Below are positions 19,843 to 23,807 of a stretch of DNA of 23,807 nucleotides, piece by piece. Source of the stretch: Seison nebaliae (lineage: Eukaryota; Rotifera; Pararotatoria; Seisonacea; Seisonidae). How positions within the stretch are numbered: the first letter of the stretch is position 1; every line of letters starts with the position of its first letter. Below the pieces are notes generated by a model. The model did not search any database, had not been told where the DNA came from, and saw only the letters and a list, made by a program, of their open reading frames with translations. The stretch covers positions 1 to 23,807 of the forward strand of contig JALJEE010001348.1 in NCBI GenBank assembly GCA_023231475.1, given 5' to 3'. A program made the position numbers and the translations under genes.

Positions 19843-20113
19843 ACTTTTCATTTATTAAAAGGGGAACCAAGAAATTGATTTCCCTTCGCACTTCGCATCA
19901 ACATCACTAGATACTAACGATTAATTGTTTCCAACTGTAAGACCATGTGACAAGAATGAGAACATTCAATTGTTTTATGGGGAATAAGAGGAAGAAGTAA
20001 ATGAATTAACGTGAATTGTATAAAATCAAAGTAACATAATAAAGAAATTAAACCGCTTTTCTTTGTTGTTAAAATTTATTCTGTACACATTATCTTGATT
20101 CAGGAAACATCAT

Positions 20114-20120
20114 TATAAAA
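20114..20120 (+). promoter_or_regulatory. TATA box of the 73-residue protein gene
   Basis: TATAAAA lies 65 bases before the ATG at 20185, predicting a start site near 20145 and a leader of about 40 bases. Confidence 0.5.
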
Positions 20121-20184
20121 TAATTCGAGAAAGTTTTATCTTCGAAAATTTTGTATCTTAGCAAGTTGTATCTTATAATTCACC

Positions 20185-20456
20185 ATGGAATCATCATCAC
20201 TTCTCAATGGACCACTCACTACATACGATCATAACGGGAACCCGATCCCGTCGAACACCATCATCTCCATGGCCGCTCATAACCTCTCGCACATCGCGGG
20301 AGTCACACCGGCAGGTCATACCAAACGAAGGAGGCACAATGACAACACACCATTGCCCACTTTTTTTGCTGGTTTGCTGATCATGAAACGTAAGAAATTT
20401 ATAATTTAACTTAATGTTTAGGATATAGAACTTCTGTTATGTTTGCATCATCATAG
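20185..20456 (+). CDS. Unrecognised 73-residue basic protein, two exons
   Basis: Exon 1 20185-20371 and exon 2 20422-20456 are joined by a 50-base intron with donor GTTTGC and acceptor TTTAG. The start has a strong context (CACCATGG) and a TATA box upstream. The protein carries a KRRRHND basic cluster (about 47-53) that could serve in nuclear targeting, and ends TFFAGYRTSVMFASS. Exon 1 is markedly richer in G and C than its surroundings, as in constrained coding sequence. A second possible donor (GTAAGA at 20390) would extend exon 1, but no acceptor I found keeps that frame open. Splicing into the ribokinase downstream is excluded by stops in the required frame. No family recognised. Confidence 0.5.
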
Positions 20457-20816
20457 CTTTAAATTCTAATAAGCTTTTTTTTTTGTTTGAAATTCCAATC
20501 TGGGAAATTGATCGAAAAAGTGTTTACATGATAATGTTTCCATAACTTTTAATATTTCTCACAATCACCACAATCACCCATTAATCATAGTCTAACAAGA
20601 TACTTGTAAGATTAATCATAGATTCCTTCTATTTTCATAACATTCCAAATTTCACCACTTTTCAATGGAAAGTAAAATTAAAAATATTTAATGTTAAAAT
20701 TATAAAAAAACATTCTTGAATAAGTAATTTTTATTCATTTGTTTTTGTTGTACTTAATAGAGATTTATCGTTTTTACTACAATATATTTGTCATATAGGA
20801 GAATAGCGAGACGAGA
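20457..20816. other. Intergenic, ribokinase upstream region
   Basis: AT-rich, no ORF and no clear promoter motif. An AG acceptor-like site just before the ribokinase ATG (CATATAG at 20793-20799) could mark a leader intron. Confidence 0.4.
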
Positions 20817-21944
20817 ATGTGTAACGATAATATTTTAGTGTATGGAGGTTGTGTTCTCGACAATCTCTTTAAAATCCCTCAAGAATCAGTACAAGGCGGA
20901 GTAGTATATGCAACTTCTTATGCTATGTCGTGCGGAGGAAAAGGAGCCAATCAAGCCGTTATGGCATCCATGATTCTCGATAATAATTTGACCCAAAAGA
21001 AGAATCAAATTTTTTTTTGTACTCAAATTGGTGAGGACGTATTTGGCAGTATATTCCGACAACAATTTAACAAACTTAAATGTATGAATCAACAATTTGT
21101 AGTGGTGAAACCGGATTATTCGACGGCACTCTCCAGTATCTACATAAATGATCAACGGGAGAATGCACTAGTCATTTATTATGATTTGAAAACGGAACTC
21201 ATGAAATTATTTTTGACCAGACAATTCCAAGAGTGTTTGGTTAAAGAAATTTCCATTTTATTAATTCAAATGGATTTTTGTGAAGAATCGTCGTTAATTC
21301 TAATGAAACAATTCCGGAAAATTAATGATGACAAATTTATCATTTTGAATGCTGCTCCTATCCGGAAAAATACATCATTCAAACAATTCATTCACTTATC
21401 ACATATCGTCATTTTTAATGAAATCGAATTTGTTCATTATTGTATGGAAGAGAAGGCGAGCGACATCGAAGAATGGGAAATTTCTTTAAAAGAAAAAAAA
21501 TTTAAAAATTTGACGAATGTTTTTGAAAGGATTTCCAAAAATATTCTATCAATATTCCCAGAAAGAAAAATTTTAATTGTCACGTTGGGCGAAGATGGAA
21601 TTTTATTATTTGATGGATTAAACCAATTGGTGAAATATATGCCATTGGATAGGAAATCATTAGAATCAATAAAATTCATACAGGTTGACGCAACCGGTGC
21701 GGGTGACGCATTTGTTGGCAGTTTAGCTTCCATAATTCTACAAACCGGTTTCCATAAATCATTCTTCGATACGAATTATCAGTCAGAATTATCAAATTCA
21801 CAAATCGAATTATTGAATCTTGTGGAGACTGCATCACTAATCGCTTCATCGACTGTCAAAAGATTGGGAACACAAGTGTCATATCTTCCATTCCAGGAAA
21901 TGGAGGACGGAGTCATCAAAAAAATTAAATCAAATTTTGTATAA
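20817..21944 (+). CDS. RBKS: Ribokinase (PfkB family)
   Basis: Intronless, 375 residues. It phosphorylates D-ribose to ribose 5-phosphate with ATP in the cytosol. GGKGANQA at residues 40-47 is the ribokinase form of the PfkB N-terminal signature. NAAPIRKN (about 178-185) fits the usual NPAP strand end, NEIEF follows, and LGEDGILLF precedes the C-terminal signature DATGAGDAF (291-299) with the catalytic Asp at 297. At 375 residues it is longer than the typical 310-320. The extra length is mostly in a charged insert after NEIEF (EEWEISLKEKKFKN) and in the C-terminal part after the signature. The start at 20817 places the first strand (ILVYGGCVLDN) at the correct distance. Adenosine or other sugar kinases share the fold, but GGKGANQ favours ribokinase. 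Confidence 0.9.
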   Translation: MCNDNILVYGGCVLDNLFKIPQESVQGGVVYATSYAMSCGGKGANQAVMASMILDNNLTQKKNQIFFCTQIGEDVFGSIFRQQFNKLKCMNQQFVVVKPDYSTALSSIYINDQRENALVIYYDLKTELMKLFLTRQFQECLVKEISILLIQMDFCEESSLILMKQFRKINDDKFIILNAAPIRKNTSFKQFIHLSHIVIFNEIEFVHYCMEEKASDIEEWEISLKEKKFKNLTNVFERISKNILSIFPERKILIVTLGEDGILLFDGLNQLVKYMPLDRKSLESIKFIQVDATGAGDAFVGSLASIILQTGFHKSFFDTNYQSELSNSQIELLNLVETASLIASSTVKRLGTQVSYLPFQEMEDGVIKKIKSNFV

Positions 21945-22204
21945 ATAATTTTATAATTTTTAAAACACATAAAATACTTTTATATTCTTATCTATTTGAT
22001 AAACACTTATCTTAAATTTGAAATTTAAGAAGATTAAGAAATATTTTCGGAATAAACGAAACTGTCTTGAAATTTGATATATCTCATAAGAAACCGATTT
22101 CGCTTTGGAACACCAAATGATGGTAATTATTTTCATTCAGTCGATAAACATTAATAAATAACATTTTTCTTTCTTTTTTATATCCTTTTTTATCGATTAT
22201 GAAT
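21945..22204. other. Ribokinase 3' region
   Basis: AT-rich spacer with no ORF. A canonical AATAAA is not obvious near the stop. Confidence 0.4.
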
Positions 22205-23170
22205 GGCGCGACCGTCATTCGTTCACGTTTAAGACTCATGTCGGTAGTTCATGGATCGATCATTTTATTATCAGCGACAGTTTAAGAGCTTCCATCTTCG
22301 ACTGTAGTATTCTGATTGATTCCAATTTTTCCTCCTTATCCGACCATCTCCCTATTTCCTTGGTCACATCTCATTTGTTCACATCGCTCACTTCCCATTA
22401 TGACGGTACTAAGAATCATTGTAAAAAAAAATGGTAAAATTCCTACATTTTTCACAAAATGGCGTCATATTTCAACAAAAATCGAGAAAAAACTAAAAAA
22501 TGCTCGTTACATTTTCCTTGTAAGACGCGGAAGATCCGTCGACAATAGAGAATAGGAAATGGAGGAATGTCGGTGACTGCGAAAGTAAGATTACGATTAA
22601 TCCTGCGAAAACAGCCAATAAGCCGACGGACGATGTTGTTGTAAGTTCGGTCCATTCTGAGGAATGAGCTGTTCGAGACGAATATTAGCGAATCGAGTCC
22701 GTATAACGGGAGGACGAGTGACGAGAAAATACGAATTTTGATTGACACTGGGCGATACTTCGATCGAGCTGCGAAGGAAAAAGATGCTCGTACAAATTTA
22801 TTTCGGATGTGGTCGAGTGAGGCGAATGCGACCATTTTGGAATCTAGGAGAACTCCTAGGAACGTGTGGTTTGGAGAGGGAGAAAGAGAAATATTTTTAA
22901 TCACGGAGAGAGTTGTGGAAAGGACAACAATCTTCGTCGGATTAATTTCGATCGCAACTTCGGCCAGGAGAATCTGTGCTCTTTCGCGAATCAGAATGAG
23001 TTGTTGTGGAGAAGTAGCGAATATGAGAATGTCGTCAGCATATGCGAGTGCTACGGGAATTCGCAAGCCTTTAATGTTGATGATGTACATTTCATTCAAT
23101 TGCAAAATGACCCAGTCAAGAGAGAGACCAAACAACCAAAGTCCCAGGATGGAACCATATATTATTGTTT
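22205..23170. mobile_element. Rearranged LINE fossil: endonuclease (+) and reverse transcriptase (-)
   Basis: On + from about 22205 to 22520, frames encode the end of an APE-type endonuclease: SSWIDHFIISDSL, then SDHLPISLV, the conserved SDHLP block. On - from about 23170 to 22520 an open frame of about 215 codons encodes the reverse-transcriptase palm and beyond: GSILGLWLFGLSLDW, the catalytic YADDILIFAT, and HTFLGVLLDSKM, followed by LPLYGLDS and RRLIGCFRRINRNL. The same region in the copy at 17.8 kb is on +. The two parts meet near 22520 in opposite orientation, so either one copy suffered an inversion or two copies inserted side by side. The RT part is the better preserved and hence younger of the two copies. 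Truncated and inactive. Confidence 0.85.
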
Positions 23171-23585
23171 TTTTGTAAATTTCCTGTGAGAGAGAGAAAA
23201 CAAGTTTAGTTGATTTAACGGTATAATTGATTTTTAGTTACTTTTATGTCTATTTTTAACCTCTATCAACGTTTAATGTAAATTACTTGTCAACATTAAA
23301 TGATCGTTACATGTTCGAAAATTTTGTACGGTAGGGCTATTAAGTGTGAATTATTCAAACTTTATGATCTCACGGAAACGTCATAGATATAGTGAATTTC
23401 ACTCATATTTACATTCGATAGTTGGAGACGATTAAAGATAATTAAGGAATAGCAAGTTTAGTTAAAGGACATTGTCATGCGTTGATATCATGCTTCTCCG
23501 CTTATGATTATACCAAGATTCGCCATTGGTCGATTATAAAAGGGAAACTATCGAATATTAAAACTTCATATTACTTTTAAATAAA
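23171..23585. other. Promoter region of the last gene
   Basis: No ORF. The right end has an inverted CCAAT box (ATTGG at 23525-23529) and a TATA box, followed by about 45 bases to the ATG. Confidence 0.5.
23535..23541 (+). promoter_or_regulatory. TATA box
   Basis: TATAAAA 45 bases before the ATG at 23586, with an inverted CCAAT close upstream; predicts a start site near 23565 and a leader of about 20 bases. Confidence 0.6.
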
Positions 23586-23801
23586 ATGTTTGCGAAACAA
23601 ATTTTTGAATCGAAATCTCCTGTATTTATTGGAACTGTAGGGAAAAAGAAGAAACAACTTTTCCCAATTATTCCAATACTCATTGGAATTGTGGTATTCA
23701 TTGCAATTGGTGTGGCAATAGCCGTTTCAGTTGGATCCAGTTCTTCTTCAAGTTTATCCAGAAATATTGTTTCCATTTCAAGAATAATTTCTGAATATTA
23801 G
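23586..23801 (+). CDS. N-terminus of a membrane-anchored protein, probably continuing past the window
   Basis: The open frame gives 71 residues. A cytosolic segment of about 24 residues ends in KKKKQ. One hydrophobic helix follows (about 25-49, PIIPILIGIVVFIAIGVAIA), then a Ser run. This is the look of a type II single-pass anchor, as in membrane peptidases and other ectoproteins. The apparent stop at 23799-23801 is part of ATATTAG, a good splice acceptor. Several GTT donors lie before it (GTTGGA near 23728, GTTTAT near 23751, GTTTCC near 23768), so the stop may be intronic and the coding sequence may continue beyond 23801. A complete 71-residue protein is the alternative. No family recognised. 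Confidence 0.5.
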   Translation: MFAKQIFESKSPVFIGTVGKKKKQLFPIIPILIGIVVFIAIGVAIAVSVGSSSSSSLSRNIVSISRIISEY

Positions 23802-23807
23802 ATAATG

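Larger units (their letters stand above)
19267..20184. other. Intergenic, no gene seen
   Basis: Contains a direct pair of GACTGACG (19315 and 19329), a perfect CTTGTG-aat-CACAAG inverted repeat (19343-19357), three ACATGT copies just after, a GTCTGAAT tandem repeat, and three copies of TTCCCTTCGC-like sequence (about 19750, 19800, 19880). A minus-strand frame of 63 codons at 19429-19620 shows no motif. The right end holds the promoter of the next gene. Confidence 0.5.

Noticed and set aside
20185-21944. The GC-rich exon at 20185 as the first exon of ribokinase
   Set aside because: Both plausible donors leave phase 1, and the acceptors before 20817 then run into stop codons; ribokinase also starts correctly at its own ATG.
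22205-23170. Twin-priming product
   Set aside because: Twin priming puts the inverted 5' part upstream of a sense 3' part ending in poly(A); the order here is the opposite.
22738-23189. Two long ORFs on + over the LINE
   Set aside because: They are antisense to the reverse-transcriptase frame, which carries the recognisable YADD and LGVLLDS motifs.

Overview
This window is nuclear DNA from an animal with a small, AT-rich, gene-dense genome, most likely an invertebrate. The evidence is a set of animal-type genes (a STIL/Ana2 centriole protein, cytosolic HSP90 ending in MEEVD, a TRAPP subunit, WDR55, RBM42), a canonical eukaryotic tRNA-Lys with internal promoter boxes, very short introns (mostly 40 to 63 bases), and APE-type LINE fossils. 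I cannot place the species; a mite-like or other compact-genome invertebrate would fit, but that is only a guess. No prokaryotic or organellar signals were seen.

Layout. 1-400 is an array of short hairpin-forming repeats, followed by the promoter of an intronless STIL gene (1125-3044, +). Then come WDR55 (3360-4944, -, six exons) and HSP90 (5547-8002, -, two exons) with its heat-shock promoter at about 8291-8370. Divergent from HSP90 is a five-exon TRAPPC6 gene (8661-9415, +), which meets a four-exon gene for a small secreted EMI-like protein (9432-9998, -) tail to tail with only 16 bases between stop codons. tRNA-Lys(CTT) lies at 10134-10206. An unrecognised 342-residue protein in five exons (10370-11612, +) is followed by an intronless MFSD6-like transporter (11837-13441, -), an unrecognised single-pass membrane protein (14007-15572, -, with a possible alternative first exon at 15655-15694), and RBM42 (16112-17020, +).

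From 17.8 kb the window is richer in mobile DNA. A decayed LINE reverse-transcriptase copy (17784-19266, +) is interrupted by a 650-base DNA transposon with about 140-base terminal inverted repeats built from a short motif (18420-19069). Then follow a two-exon gene for a 73-residue basic protein (20185-20456, +), a ribokinase (20817-21944, +), and a second fossil of the same or a related LINE in which the endonuclease part is on + and the reverse-transcriptase part on - (22205-23170). The start of a gene for a membrane-anchored protein runs to the window edge (23586-23801, +).

The genes are mostly unrelated housekeeping functions and there is no sign of an operon. The most unusual property is genome-wide in character: of 20 introns fixed by reading frame, 19 begin GTT, where animals normally use GTA or GTG. 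Using that rule, exon structures throughout the window fall into phase.
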